A program made the position numbers and the translations under genes. The notes beneath the pieces are model-generated. The model was not told where the DNA came from. It saw only the letters and a program-made list of their open reading frames with translations, and searched no databases. Shown in pieces: positions 7,631-16,226 of a DNA stretch of 64,000 nucleotides. The stretch is from CPC320 sp002684375. GTDB lineage: Bacteria; Pseudomonadota; Alphaproteobacteria; Rhodobacterales; Rhodobacteraceae. The stretch lies in the NCBI GenBank assembly GCA_965662545.1, contig CBFIHZ010000001.1, forward strand, positions 186,001-250,000, given 5' to 3'. How positions within the stretch are numbered: position 1 is the first letter of the stretch; every line of letters starts with the position of its first letter.

Positions 7631-8650
7631 GTGACCGAACCTGATCCCACCCTGCGCCCTGACCCGATGCCCGAAGACAGCGACCGCGCCCTACGCCCGC
7701 AGGGATTGGATGAGTTTATCGGCCAAGCCGAGGCGCGGGCCAATCTCAAAGTGTTTATCCAAGCTGCGCGTCAACGCGGGGAGGCAATGGATCATACATT
7801 ATTTTACGGCCCGCCGGGGTTGGGCAAAACCACTTTGGCGCAGATCATGAGCCGTGAACTGGGGGTGAGTTTTCGTATGACATCGGGGCCGGTGCTGGCC
7901 AAGGCGGGCGATCTGGCGGCGATCCTGACCAATCTTGAGGCGCGTGATGTGTTGTTCATCGACGAAATTCACCGCCTTAACCCGGTGGTGGAAGAGGTGC
8001 TTTACCCCGCGCTTGAAGATTTTGAACTTGATCTGGTGATTGGCGAAGGACCTGCGGCCCGCACGGTGCGGATTGAATTGCAGCCCTTTACGCTGGTTGG
8101 CGCCACCACGCGTTTGGGTTTGCTGACCACGCCGCTGCGGGACCGCTTTGGTATCCCGACACGGCTGCAGTTTTATACCGTCGACGAGTTGCACCAGATT
8201 GTCACCCGTAATGCGGCGAAACTGGGCGCGCCGGCGGATGAGGGCGGCGCGCGCGAAATCGCGCAGCGGTCGCGCGGCACGCCACGTATCTCCGGCCGTC
8301 TGCTGCGTCGGGTGGTAGATTTTGCCATGGTTGAAGGTGATGGCACGGTGACCCGTGAATTGGCTGACCACGCCCTCACCCGGCTCGGGGTGGATAATCT
8401 GGGGTTGGACGGTGCTGACCGGCGGTATCTGCTACTGATTGCTGAAAATTATGCCGGAGGCCCGGTGGGAATTGAGACGATGAGTGCGGCCCTGTCGGAA
8501 AGCCGTGATGCATTGGAAGAGGTTATAGAACCGTTTTTGTTGCAGAAGGGTCTGATCCAACGCACGCCGCGCGGTCGGATGTTGGCGCAAAAAGGCTGGG
8601 ATCATTTGGGTATGGTGGCACCCAAAGTGCAGGGTGCTCTGTTTGAATAA
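7631..8650 (+). CDS. ruvB: Holliday junction branch migration ATPase RuvB
   Basis: AAA+ hexameric motor that drives branch migration with RuvA. 339 aa. Walker A GPPGLGKT at 60-67, Walker B with DEIHRLN at 111-117, a sensor region GATTRLG, the arginine-finger segment PLRDRFG, and a C-terminal winged helix (IQRTPRGRMLA). The start is GTG 7631, three bases after the ruvA stop. The third gene of the operon. Confidence 0.97.
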   Translation: MTEPDPTLRPDPMPEDSDRALRPQGLDEFIGQAEARANLKVFIQAARQRGEAMDHTLFYGPPGLGKTTLAQIMSRELGVSFRMTSGPVLAKAGDLAAILTNLEARDVLFIDEIHRLNPVVEEVLYPALEDFELDLVIGEGPAARTVRIELQPFTLVGATTRLGLLTTPLRDRFGIPTRLQFYTVDELHQIVTRNAAKLGAPADEGGAREIAQRSRGTPRISGRLLRRVVDFAMVEGDGTVTRELADHALTRLGVDNLGLDGADRRYLLLIAENYAGGPVGIETMSAALSESRDALEEVIEPFLLQKGLIQRTPRGRMLAQKGWDHLGMVAPKVQGALFE

Positions 8651-9037
8651 TTGCTGTGCTGACAAGAGCGTCTTTTTGGGGTCTGCATCTGGCACTCAAA
8701 GCCAGGGGTAGTAAGGCGTTATCTTTATATGTGGATGCTAATCAGGGTTGTTTTCGTGCGCTTGGTACTGTGCAGAAAACGTATGAGGGTATAGTCCAAT
8801 CCCAATTCAGAAAGTGGTCTTTACAAAAACTGGCGGCTATACCAAGCGTGATTTCGGGGACCCCGATTGACCTCTGCCGGTTACTTGTGGCCTTTATTCT
8901 TGCGCGTATGTAGATGCAACATATTTGCGTGGCGGCGCTCTGGCAAGCGCGAGCAGACATATTGGGAGATATACGGGCCAATTTGTGATAGAAAATTATG
9001 GGATCATTTTTTAATTTTGGTTGCAACCGCATAAATT
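8651..9037. other. Non-coding gap between ruvB and the DUF2268 gene
   Basis: In 387 bases there is one 85-codon plus-strand frame (8656-8913) and one 96-codon minus-strand frame (8742-9032); neither has a ribosome binding site or a recognisable domain. A short palindrome, tcgggg-a-ccccga, is at about 8854-8866. I see no tRNA, terminator with U-tract or mobile element end. The promoter of the next gene should lie in its A/T-rich last 100 bases. Confidence 0.4.
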
Positions 9038-9730
9038 ATGGCAATCACCTTTCATTTCCTGTCGGCCAGCGGTGCCTTGCACGCCGAGTTTAAAACCCGA
9101 GTGTACGCTGCGCTTGAGGTCTGTGTGCAAACATGCTCGGCCAAACTGGTGTTGGGAGATCTGGATGTGGTTGTTATGGCAGCCCCAAAGTTCGTGATCT
9201 CGCGGCTTGGGGTCAATGGGTATGCATATGACGCCCACCAAATTCTTCTGCAGCTTGATCCCGACCATGACAGCCTTGCGCAGAATTTAGAGCATCGGGT
9301 CAGCGCGTTATTGGCGCATGAACTGCATCATTGTGCGCGTTTTCTGGCTTGCAGTGGCCTGACAGGCACCTTTGGCGACGCGCTGGTCAGCGAGGGGCTG
9401 GCGTGCTGTTTTGAAGAGGAAATCGTTGGGGTGACACCGTTTTATGCAATCGAGTGTATGGGGACCGTTTTACGCCAATTTGCCGCAAAGGCCAAAGCGC
9501 ATGTCGATGTGCCCTATAGCCAGTTGCCGGGGGGGTGGGCCAACTGGATGTTTGGCAGTTGGACCGGGGATGCCGCGTTTCCCTATCAATGCGGGTATTC
9601 AACCGGCTATGGGTTGATTAGGTGCTGGCTTGATGCCACGGGAAATCAGGCCTCCTCTTCGGCCGGTATCGACCCCAATGCGGTGATAACTGCATGGCAG
9701 CGGGGCGAAATTGCTCCGTTTGGCTGTTGA
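9038..9730 (+). CDS. DUF2268-type putative zinc metallopeptidase
   Basis: A 230-aa protein with a gluzincin-like active site: H94-E95-L-H-H98 (HELHH) gives the HExxH motif, and E119 in VSEGLACCFEEE, about 21 residues later, is the likely third zinc ligand. The overall pattern, including the C-terminal GYSTGYGLI segment, fits the DUF2268 'predicted Zn-dependent protease' family. There is no signal peptide, so it is probably cytosolic. It sits between ruvB and ybgC, where related genomes often have no such gene, and has gaps of 387 and 290 bases on either side, so it may be a separate acquisition. Its substrate is unknown. Confidence 0.78.
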   Translation: MAITFHFLSASGALHAEFKTRVYAALEVCVQTCSAKLVLGDLDVVVMAAPKFVISRLGVNGYAYDAHQILLQLDPDHDSLAQNLEHRVSALLAHELHHCARFLACSGLTGTFGDALVSEGLACCFEEEIVGVTPFYAIECMGTVLRQFAAKAKAHVDVPYSQLPGGWANWMFGSWTGDAAFPYQCGYSTGYGLIRCWLDATGNQASSSAGIDPNAVITAWQRGEIAPFGC

Positions 9731-9940
9731 CTTAGCCGGGTTTTGATAGCCGGCATCTTATTGCGCACGCCTTTAAAACTCTCCGGTCCCTCTGACACCT
9801 GTCGGACATCTGCCTGACGTTTTAATTCGGGTTTTGGATTTGGGCACTGCAATTACCCTCTCGGTTTACTGGGCGATTGAGGTCTGGTTTTCCACGTAAA
9901 CACTTTTGCCATTCCCGACGTTTTTTGTCTTGATCGCCCC

Positions 9941-9958
9941 TTTGCACAGCCGTGCAAA
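9941..9958. promoter_or_regulatory. Perfect inverted repeat upstream of the 208-aa gene
   Basis: TTTGCAC-agcc-GTGCAAA is a perfect 7-bp inverted repeat with a 4-base spacer, 62 bases before the start of the next gene. It has no U-tract, so an operator or an mRNA hairpin in the leader is more likely than a terminator. A second, weaker hairpin (CCCCAC/GTGGGG) lies just downstream. No regulator can be named. Confidence 0.3.
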
Positions 9959-10020
9959 GATTGTTATGACCCCCACAAACATCCCCTGCGTGGGGCAGAC
10001 CGCAACCGGAGCTGAGACAG

Positions 10021-10647
10021 ATGACACAAACCGAGGTTGAGGCGCTTTTTACCCGTGCTGACGGCAAGTATGCTTTCGCGCGCTGGGGGCGACCGATCGC
10101 GCCGATTGTGTTCGGGGTCGAAGCCGAAACCCTGTCGGTGATCAAGGGTGCTTTTGAGGCGGTTGTGGCGTTGGCGGGGCATAATATGGCTGAAACCGAC
10201 CCGGAACTCGGCAGCAATTGCATGGTGTTCTTCTTTCGTGACTGGGCCGAGTTGATCGAAGTGCCCGATCTTGACCGGTTGGTGCCGGATTTGGCGCCAC
10301 TTGTGGCGCGCTTGACGCGGGAGGCGGCGAACCAATACCGCATCTTTCGCTTTGATGACCAAGGCGGCATCAAGGCGGCTTTCGTGTTTTTGCGCATGGA
10401 TCAACATCTTGGGGCAGTGCCGGCTGAAACGTTGGCCCTGTCGCAGGTGGTGCAGACCGTGCTTTTATGGTCGGATACGGCATTTAGGGAACAATCGCCG
10501 CTGGCCGTGGTGCCTGGGGGGGCAACGATCTTGCGTCCCGATATCGCCGGGGTGATCCGGGCGGCCTATGATCCCACAATGCCAGTTGTCGCTTATGACC
10601 CTTCCCATGCGCTGCGGCTGTGCGCCCGTCTCGAGGTTGTGCAATGA
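10021..10647 (+). CDS. Conserved hypothetical protein upstream of ybgC
   Basis: A 208-aa soluble protein without signal peptide or membrane segment and without a domain I recognise. Aromatic and acidic residues are spread evenly, with segments such as VFFFRDWAELIEV, IFRFDDQGGIKAAFVFLRM and QTVLLWSD that suggest an alternating alpha/beta fold. The stop codon overlaps the ybgC ATG (ATGA), so it is translated with the Tol-Pal operon and could be its first gene. Genes of this size and position occur in other Rhodobacteraceae, as far as I recall; no function is known to me. Confidence 0.75.
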   Translation: MTQTEVEALFTRADGKYAFARWGRPIAPIVFGVEAETLSVIKGAFEAVVALAGHNMAETDPELGSNCMVFFFRDWAELIEVPDLDRLVPDLAPLVARLTREAANQYRIFRFDDQGGIKAAFVFLRMDQHLGAVPAETLALSQVVQTVLLWSDTAFREQSPLAVVPGGATILRPDIAGVIRAAYDPTMPVVAYDPSHALRLCARLEVVQ

Positions 10648-11033
10648 GCCACATTTTTCCGGTACATGTCTATTACGAAGATACGGATATGGCGGGGATT
10701 GTCTATTACGCCAATTATCTGTGTTATATTGAACGGGCCCGTACAGAATGGGCACGGGACTTGGGACTGGATCAAACTGTTTTAAAAGTACGCGACGGGC
10801 TGGTTTTTGCCGTGCGCCGGGTCGAGGCTGATTATCTTATTCCAGCGCGGTTTGATGAAGATTTAACCGTGCATACCAAGCCTTTATACGGGACTGCCGC
10901 CCGTTTTGTTCTGCAACAAGATGTGTGCCGGGGGGAACAGGTATTGTTTACTGCGCAAGTAACGCTTGTGGCATTGCGCGAAACCGGTCAACCGGCGCGC
11001 TTACCCAAAGCATTGCGCCAGCTGTTGGGGTGA
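10644..11033 (+). CDS. ybgC: Tol-Pal-associated acyl-CoA thioesterase YbgC
   Basis: Hot-dog-fold thioesterase, 129 aa. The 4-hydroxybenzoyl-CoA thioesterase signature YYEDTDMAGIVYYANYLCY is near residues 10-28, with the acidic residue expected in the active site. The common VYH is VYY here. It may hydrolyse short acyl-CoA or take part in phospholipid turnover, and it opens the Tol-Pal operon in most proteobacteria. The ATG overlaps the previous stop by four bases. Confidence 0.93.
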   Translation: MSHIFPVHVYYEDTDMAGIVYYANYLCYIERARTEWARDLGLDQTVLKVRDGLVFAVRRVEADYLIPARFDEDLTVHTKPLYGTAARFVLQQDVCRGEQVLFTAQVTLVALRETGQPARLPKALRQLLG

Positions 11034-11140
11034 TTTTTAATGCTGGCTGGTGACATCAATGTGATTGGTTTTAGGCGTGGGTTAGGGTATGCTTGCCGCA
11101 AACAGAGCCCGTTGCGGGCCAAAGCAGACCGAGCAGGCCA

Positions 11141-11836
11141 ATGGAAACTGAAACTCTTGCCCTTACACAGGCGGTAGACTTCTCGATGTGGGCGTTGTTT
11201 GCCCGTGCAACCTTGACGGTAAAAATCGTCATGATGATCCTGATTATTGCGTCTTTTTGGTCTTGGTCCATCATTATTGGCAAAGGCGTGTCTTTACGCA
11301 TTGCGCGGCGCCAAGCGGCGCAATTTGACCGGGCTTTTTGGTCGGGTGAACCTCTGGACGAGCTGTTCCAGAAAATTGGCCCGAAATCCAAAAGCAGGCC
11401 AGAAAAAATCTTTAGCGCTGGTATGCTGGAATGGCAGCGGAGCCACCGTCAGGATGGTGGATTGATTGCCGGGGCGCATGCGCGGATAGATCGCTCGATG
11501 GATGTTGCCATCGCGAAAGAAGCGGAAGACCTGCAAAAGGGCTTGCCTGTTTTGGCCACTGTGGGATCAACCGCCCCGTTTATTGGCCTGTTTGGGACGG
11601 TTTGGGGTATTATGAACGCATTTATCGAAATCGCACAGCAACAAAACACTAATCTTGCGGTTGTCGCGCCGGGGATCGCCGAGGCATTGATGGCCACAGG
11701 GCTTGGCCTGCTGGCGGCGATACCTGCGGTCATTTTTTATAATAAGTTGAGTGCCGATAGCGATCGGTTACTTGCCGGATACGAGGCCTTTGCCGATGAA
11801 TTTTCGACAATTTTAAGCCGCCAGTTGGACAGTTGA
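11141..11836 (+). CDS. tolQ: TolQ proton-channel subunit of the Tol-Pal system
   Basis: Inner-membrane protein of 231 aa in the TolQ/ExbB/MotA family. Three membrane segments are visible: near residues 22-44 (MILIIASFWSWSIIIG), then in VLATVGSTAPFIGLFGTVWG and GIAEALMATGLGLLAAIPAV. The conserved TAPFIGLFGTVWGI and the ALMATGLGLLAAIPA segment form the channel with TolR. The start ATG 11141 gives a normal N-terminus; a TTG at 11093 would add 16 residues. Together with TolR it uses the proton gradient to energise TolA during division. Confidence 0.95.
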   Translation: METETLALTQAVDFSMWALFARATLTVKIVMMILIIASFWSWSIIIGKGVSLRIARRQAAQFDRAFWSGEPLDELFQKIGPKSKSRPEKIFSAGMLEWQRSHRQDGGLIAGAHARIDRSMDVAIAKEAEDLQKGLPVLATVGSTAPFIGLFGTVWGIMNAFIEIAQQQNTNLAVVAPGIAEALMATGLGLLAAIPAVIFYNKLSADSDRLLAGYEAFADEFSTILSRQLDS

Positions 11837-11839
11837 GTG

Positions 11840-12355
11840 ATGGCGGGTGGGGTTGTCAGGGCGCAAAAAAATGGCAGCCGCCGGCGGCGACATGGCCGGG
11901 CGCAACCGATGGCGGAAATAAATATCACACCATTTGTCGATGTTATGCTGGTTTTATTGATTATTTTTATGGTTGCAGCGCCGCTGCTGACGGTTGGTGT
12001 GCCGGTCGAACTACCTAAAACGGCGGCCAACGCCTTGCCGTCGGAAAAACAAGAGCCGTTGACGGTGACGATTACGGCACAGGGTGCGGTGATGATCCAG
12101 AAAACCGAAATTGCGATCAAAGACTTGGTGCCAAAGCTTAAGTCTGTCGCCACTGAACGCGACAATGATCGTATTTTTCTGCGGGCGGATGGTGCCATAC
12201 CCTATGCAACGGTGGTGCAGGTGATGGGTGCGATGAATGCTGGCGGTTTCTCGAACATAGGGCTGGTCACCGATATCGGCGGCCCGACATTTAATGGGAC
12301 AAACTCTGCAGGTTCAAACCCTCTGGGGCAGGCCACTAACGGGCAGGGTGGCTAG
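11840..12355 (+). CDS. tolR: TolR, proton-channel subunit of the Tol-Pal system
   Basis: ExbD/TolR family, 171 aa. A short basic cytoplasmic N-terminus (RRRRHGR) is followed by MAEINITPFVDVMLVLLIIF; the Asp in this single membrane helix is the proton-carrying residue of the family. The periplasmic domain follows, then a Gly/Asn-rich tail not usual in short TolR proteins. Start ATG 11840 is four bases after the tolQ stop; GTG 11837 is adjacent and equally placed. Confidence 0.94.
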   Translation: MAGGVVRAQKNGSRRRRHGRAQPMAEINITPFVDVMLVLLIIFMVAAPLLTVGVPVELPKTAANALPSEKQEPLTVTITAQGAVMIQKTEIAIKDLVPKLKSVATERDNDRIFLRADGAIPYATVVQVMGAMNAGGFSNIGLVTDIGGPTFNGTNSAGSNPLGQATNGQGG

Positions 12356-12364
12356 GCAGTAACG

Positions 12365-13465
12365 GTGGATATTGGGCATTATATCTCTGGTTTGGGTCAT
12401 GCAGGACTGCTGGGGTGGATGGCTTTCGGTGGTTTTTTCGAGCCCCAGAATGAGCCGCTTGAGATTCGCGAAGTCGCGATCGTTTCAGCGCAGGAGTTCG
12501 ACGCTTTATTTGCGCCTGAGATTGCGCCAGAGCGGGCTGAGGACATTGTCGAGTTACCGTCAATCGAACCCGAAGAGCAAGCGCCCGCATTTCCAAGTGT
12601 GGCGGAGGCGTCGGCGCCGACCCCCGAGGTGCCGGCAGTCGTGCAATCTGCAGCTCCGGATTCTGTCCCCGATAATGATAACCTATATGTTGCGCCTGAA
12701 CCTAAGCCGCTGGACATGCCACCAGAGATCCAGCCGGAAATCCAGCCGCCAATGGAGCAAGTGGCTATTTTAGCGCCGCAAACTCAGCAACCACCGCAGC
12801 CCAAATCGGTGGCGAAAATTGCTCCTGAACCGGTGCAGGCGCCTGAACCTGAGATTCCTATTGCCGAAGAGACGCCACCGGTTGCTCAGGTTGAGCCCGC
12901 GCCTGAGGTGCCCGAGACACCCGATAAGCCGCGGGAAGAAAAGGTCGAGGAAGAGGCCGTTGCAGAAATTACGCCTGAAACCATGGAGCCGCCGTCGGGG
13001 GCCCCCGAACGGTCGTTGCGGCCCATGTTGCGTCCGACGAAAAACACGGCGCTGACACAGTCTGATTCGGTTGTCTTAGCGCTGCAAGAAGCCCTCAGCG
13101 CGCCGGGGCCTGAAACGGCGACACCCAGCAGCCCATCCGGGTTTCAGATGACTTCTGGCGAGAAAAACGCAATAAAGCGGCATCTAAAACCGTGTTGGAC
13201 AGTCGACGTAGGCAGTCTGTCTGCAGATATTGTGGTGACTTTACGCTGGAAAATGTCACCGGATGGCAAACTTGTTGCGGGCAGTCTTCGGATGATTGAT
13301 AGTGAAGGCGGTGACGGTAGCGCCCTGAGAAGCGCGGTTCAAATTGCAAAGAGCACCGTATTTAGGTGCGGCAACAAGATGGGGGCGAATTTACCGCCTG
13401 AAAAATATGATGAATGGCAAGAGATCGAAGTTCGTTTCGATCCGTCAGAAATGAGGACACAGTAA
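12365..13465 (+). CDS. tolA: TolA-like energy transducer
   Basis: A 366-aa inner-membrane anchored protein: one N-terminal hydrophobic segment (HAGLLGWMAFGGF), a long Pro/Glu/Ala-rich periplasmic spacer (about residues 50-220; many PE, EP and PEI repeats), then a compact C-terminal domain (about 255-366) with the TonB/TolA C-like pattern WTVDVGSLSADIVVTLRW and SAVQIAKSTVFRCG. It links TolQR in the inner membrane with TolB-Pal. The spacer is Pro-rich instead of the Ala/Lys-rich helix of E. coli TolA, as is common in alphaproteobacteria. The start is GTG 12365. It overlaps tolB by one base. Confidence 0.88.
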   Translation: MDIGHYISGLGHAGLLGWMAFGGFFEPQNEPLEIREVAIVSAQEFDALFAPEIAPERAEDIVELPSIEPEEQAPAFPSVAEASAPTPEVPAVVQSAAPDSVPDNDNLYVAPEPKPLDMPPEIQPEIQPPMEQVAILAPQTQQPPQPKSVAKIAPEPVQAPEPEIPIAEETPPVAQVEPAPEVPETPDKPREEKVEEEAVAEITPETMEPPSGAPERSLRPMLRPTKNTALTQSDSVVLALQEALSAPGPETATPSSPSGFQMTSGEKNAIKRHLKPCWTVDVGSLSADIVVTLRWKMSPDGKLVAGSLRMIDSEGGDGSALRSAVQIAKSTVFRCGNKMGANLPPEKYDEWQEIEVRFDPSEMRTQ

Positions 13466-14784
13466 TGCAAAAATGGATGGTTTTGATCCTGGTTGTTTTG
13501 GGTTTGGTGTCGCCGCTTAAGGCCTATGCCGCCCCTTTGAAGCTCACGCTGACAGAGGGCGTGATCCAGCCCATCCCCTATGCTGCACCGGTCTTTGTTG
13601 CAGAAAACCGCGCCGCGGAGGATTGGAGTAAAAAAATCACCGCTTTGGTGGTTCAGGATTTGAACAGCTCGGGTTTGTTTCGAGAGGTTTCAAAAGCAAA
13701 ATACATCAGCCAGATCACCAGTTTTGCATCCCCGGTGCAATATTCAGACTGGAAGGCGATTAATGTTCAGGCGCTCGTCACCGGGGCGGTAAAGATAAGT
13801 TCAAAAGATCAGCTCGTGGTGAAATTCAGAAGCTATGATGTATTTGCAGGCCAAGAGCTGGGCGATGGTTTGCAATTCGTCGGAACTAAAGACAGATGGC
13901 GCCGTATCGCCCATAAAGTCGCAGACTCGCTTTATTCCCGTATTACTGGTGAAAGCGGTTATTTTGACAGCCAGATCGTATATGTCGCAGAAAAAGGACC
14001 AAAAAATGCGCGTCAGAAAGCTTTGTCAATCATGGATGCAGATGGCGAAAACTCTCGGCCGCTGACGGATGGAAAATCATTGGTTTTGGCACCGCGGTTC
14101 TCTCCTAATGGCAAGCAAATTCTATATACCAGTTACGAGACGGGTTTCCCGCGTATTTATCTGCTGAATCTTGCCAACAACCGGCGTCGGGTATTGGAAA
14201 ACCAACGCGGTACGATGAGTTTTGCGCCGCGCTTTTCCCCCGATGGCGGCGCAGTGGTGTATTCTGTTACCAAGGCCGGCAACACGGACATTTACCGCTT
14301 GGTTCTGGGCAGTGGGCAAAGTCAACGTTTGACGACGGCGCCTTCGATCGAAACTGCGCCCAGCTTTTCGCCTGACGGTCGCCAGATCGTTTTTGAAAGC
14401 GACCGCTCTGGAACGCAGCAGCTTTATATCATGCCGGTGGCCGGAGGAGACCCAAGGCGGATTAGCTTTGGTAAGGGGCGCTATGGCACTCCAGTTTGGT
14501 CGCCGAGGGGTGATATGATTGCGTTTACCAAGCAGAGTAAGGGACGATTTCATATTGGTGTGATGCGGTTTGATGGCAGCGAAGAGCGGCTTTTGACAGC
14601 TTCGTTCTTGGATGAGGGGCCGACTTGGGCACCAAATGGGCGGGTGATTATGTTTACGCGGGAAACCCGTGGTGCGAAGGGGGCGTCTGGGCTTTATTCG
14701 ATCGATGTTTCGGGACGGAACCTAAAACCTTTACGCACACCGCACGGTGCATCCGATCCGTCTTGGTCACCTCTAGGTAATTAG
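13465..14784 (+). CDS. tolB: Tol-Pal system beta-propeller protein TolB
   Basis: Periplasmic protein of 439 aa. Signal peptide ending in the AYAAP region (residues 1-25), an N-terminal alpha/beta domain (to about 165), and a six-bladed beta-propeller with repeated WD40-like/PD40 motifs such as RFSPNGKQILYTSY, RFSPDGGAVVYSV, SFSPDGRQIVFES and PVWSPRGDMIAFT. It binds Pal and TolA and controls outer-membrane constriction. The ATG shares its A with the tolA stop (TAATG), with GAGGA upstream. Confidence 0.96.
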   Translation: MQKWMVLILVVLGLVSPLKAYAAPLKLTLTEGVIQPIPYAAPVFVAENRAAEDWSKKITALVVQDLNSSGLFREVSKAKYISQITSFASPVQYSDWKAINVQALVTGAVKISSKDQLVVKFRSYDVFAGQELGDGLQFVGTKDRWRRIAHKVADSLYSRITGESGYFDSQIVYVAEKGPKNARQKALSIMDADGENSRPLTDGKSLVLAPRFSPNGKQILYTSYETGFPRIYLLNLANNRRRVLENQRGTMSFAPRFSPDGGAVVYSVTKAGNTDIYRLVLGSGQSQRLTTAPSIETAPSFSPDGRQIVFESDRSGTQQLYIMPVAGGDPRRISFGKGRYGTPVWSPRGDMIAFTKQSKGRFHIGVMRFDGSEERLLTASFLDEGPTWAPNGRVIMFTRETRGAKGASGLYSIDVSGRNLKPLRTPHGASDPSWSPLGN

Positions 14785-14870
14785 GTAGGGCGATAGGATT
14801 ACTTTCATGTCCTTCGTATTTTATGCTATAGATTTTAGATGATGGTAGAATGATTAAGCGGGGCAGCGGG

Positions 14871-15383
14871 ATGAAAATAAAAATAATTGTGGGTGCTTTG
14901 ATCGTTGGGTTCGTGCTGTCTGGGTGTACAGGCGGCGGCGGTTTGCTTGATAACGATGATCGCGCCGGCTTGTCCGGGGACGGCAGTTTTGGTCAAAACG
15001 GAAACTTTGAGCCGGATTCTATTGAGTATTTTCGGACCAGTATTGGAGACAGCGTATTTTTTCCTGTGGATCAATCAAGCCTGACCCAACAGGCTCAGGG
15101 CATTTTGGATGCCCAAGCCACGTGGCTGATAGATAATGCGCGTTCGGAAATCTTAATAGAGGGTCATGCAGACGAACAGGGGACGCGGGCGTACAATCTT
15201 GCACTTGGCGCGCGTCGGGCAAGTGCGGTGCGCAATTATCTGGTGTCACGGGGTGTGCCAACAGACCAGTTGCAAATCGTGAGTTTTGGCAAGGAACGCC
15301 CCTTGGAAGTGTGCAGTCAGGAAAGCTGTTATTCCCAGAACCGACGCGCAGTCACGCGGGTCTCGGGAGATTTGGCAGGGTAG
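14871..15383 (+). CDS. pal: Peptidoglycan-associated lipoprotein Pal
   Basis: Outer-membrane lipoprotein of 170 aa. The lipobox VLSGC puts the lipidated Cys at about residue 20; a Gly-rich linker follows, then an OmpA-C domain (about 60-168) with ILIEGHADEQGTRAYNLALG and the NYL-SRGV segment that bind diaminopimelate. ATG 14871 leaves a proper lipoprotein signal; an upstream in-frame ATG at 14850 would add seven residues. It anchors the outer membrane to the wall and is the target of TolB. Confidence 0.96.
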   Translation: MKIKIIVGALIVGFVLSGCTGGGGLLDNDDRAGLSGDGSFGQNGNFEPDSIEYFRTSIGDSVFFPVDQSSLTQQAQGILDAQATWLIDNARSEILIEGHADEQGTRAYNLALGARRASAVRNYLVSRGVPTDQLQIVSFGKERPLEVCSQESCYSQNRRAVTRVSGDLAG

Positions 15384-15398
15384 CAGAAGGACGATAAC

Positions 15399-16226
15399 AT
15401 GCGTTGGGCAAGGATTTTTTTGGTGGTTTGGTCTTTTTCTGCCATGAGTGCGGCGAGTGCGACGTCTGACGAGCGAACCGAGACTTTGGCAGATATCAGG
15501 CAGAGCCTGACGGCTGTGCATGGCGAGATTAATAAACTCAGGCGCGAATTGATCCCAACGGGTAAGTCTGATGGCTTGGTTGCGGCGGATACCATGCTTG
15601 GGCGTGTCGACTCGGTCGAACAGGTGTTGAGATATCTGACCTCGAAAACCGAAGAGCTTGAGCACCGGATCAACAAGATTGTTGTCGATGGCACAAACCG
15701 CATTGGTGATTTGGAATTCAGACTTGTTGATCTTGAAGGTGGAGATGTCTCTCAGTTGGGCGAAATTTCGACTTTGGGCGGGGACACCGCCAGCCAAGTG
15801 GTCGGGAGCGCGGTAAAGCCACAGACCGCTGGCCTGCAGATGGCGGTTGGTGAGCAGGCTGATTTCAGCCGGGCGTCCCAAGCTCTAGAACAAAAAGATT
15901 ATGCGCAGGCCTCTGCTCTGTTCGCAAAATTTGTTGCGAGCTATCCCGGTGGACCGCTGAATCCGCAGGCTTTTGTTCTGCGTGGAAAGGCGCTTGAGGC
16001 TCTTGGAGATGTGAAGGCTGCGGCGCGCTCTTATCTGGACAGCTACAGTCGGCACCCCCATGCCTCTGTCGCCCCCGAGGCGCTTTTGCGTCTGGGATTG
16101 GCGCTTGACGGTTTGAAACAGTCCAAAGCAGCCTGCAAAACGCTCGGGGAGGTCTCTTTGAAATTTCCGCAGTCCGAGCAGGTCGCGCAGGCGCAATCGA
16201 TGATGCAAAGCCTGAACTGTTCGTGA
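15399..16226 (+). CDS. cpoB: Cell division coordinator CpoB (YbgF)
   Basis: Periplasmic protein of 275 aa: signal peptide (residues 1-21, ending in ASAT), an N-terminal coiled coil that forms trimers (LADIRQSLTAVHGEINKLRR and following heptads), a linker, and a C-terminal TPR domain (about 150-275: ASQALEQKDYAQASALFAKF, then AFVLRGKALEALGDVKAAAR). CpoB couples peptidoglycan synthesis by PBP1B with Tol-driven constriction in E. coli. Its position directly after pal is the family norm. The stop overlaps the tilS GTG. Confidence 0.92.
   Translation: MRWARIFLVVWSFSAMSAASATSDERTETLADIRQSLTAVHGEINKLRRELIPTGKSDGLVAADTMLGRVDSVEQVLRYLTSKTEELEHRINKIVVDGTNRIGDLEFRLVDLEGGDVSQLGEISTLGGDTASQVVGSAVKPQTAGLQMAVGEQADFSRASQALEQKDYAQASALFAKFVASYPGGPLNPQAFVLRGKALEALGDVKAAARSYLDSYSRHPHASVAPEALLRLGLALDGLKQSKAACKTLGEVSLKFPQSEQVAQAQSMMQSLNCS

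Noticed and set aside
8656..9032. 85-codon plus-strand and 96-codon minus-strand open frames after ruvB.
   Set aside because: They overlap on opposite strands, lack ribosome binding sites and show no domain; treated as non-coding. The minus-strand frame (SIGVPEITLGIAASF) is mildly protein-like but not enough to call.
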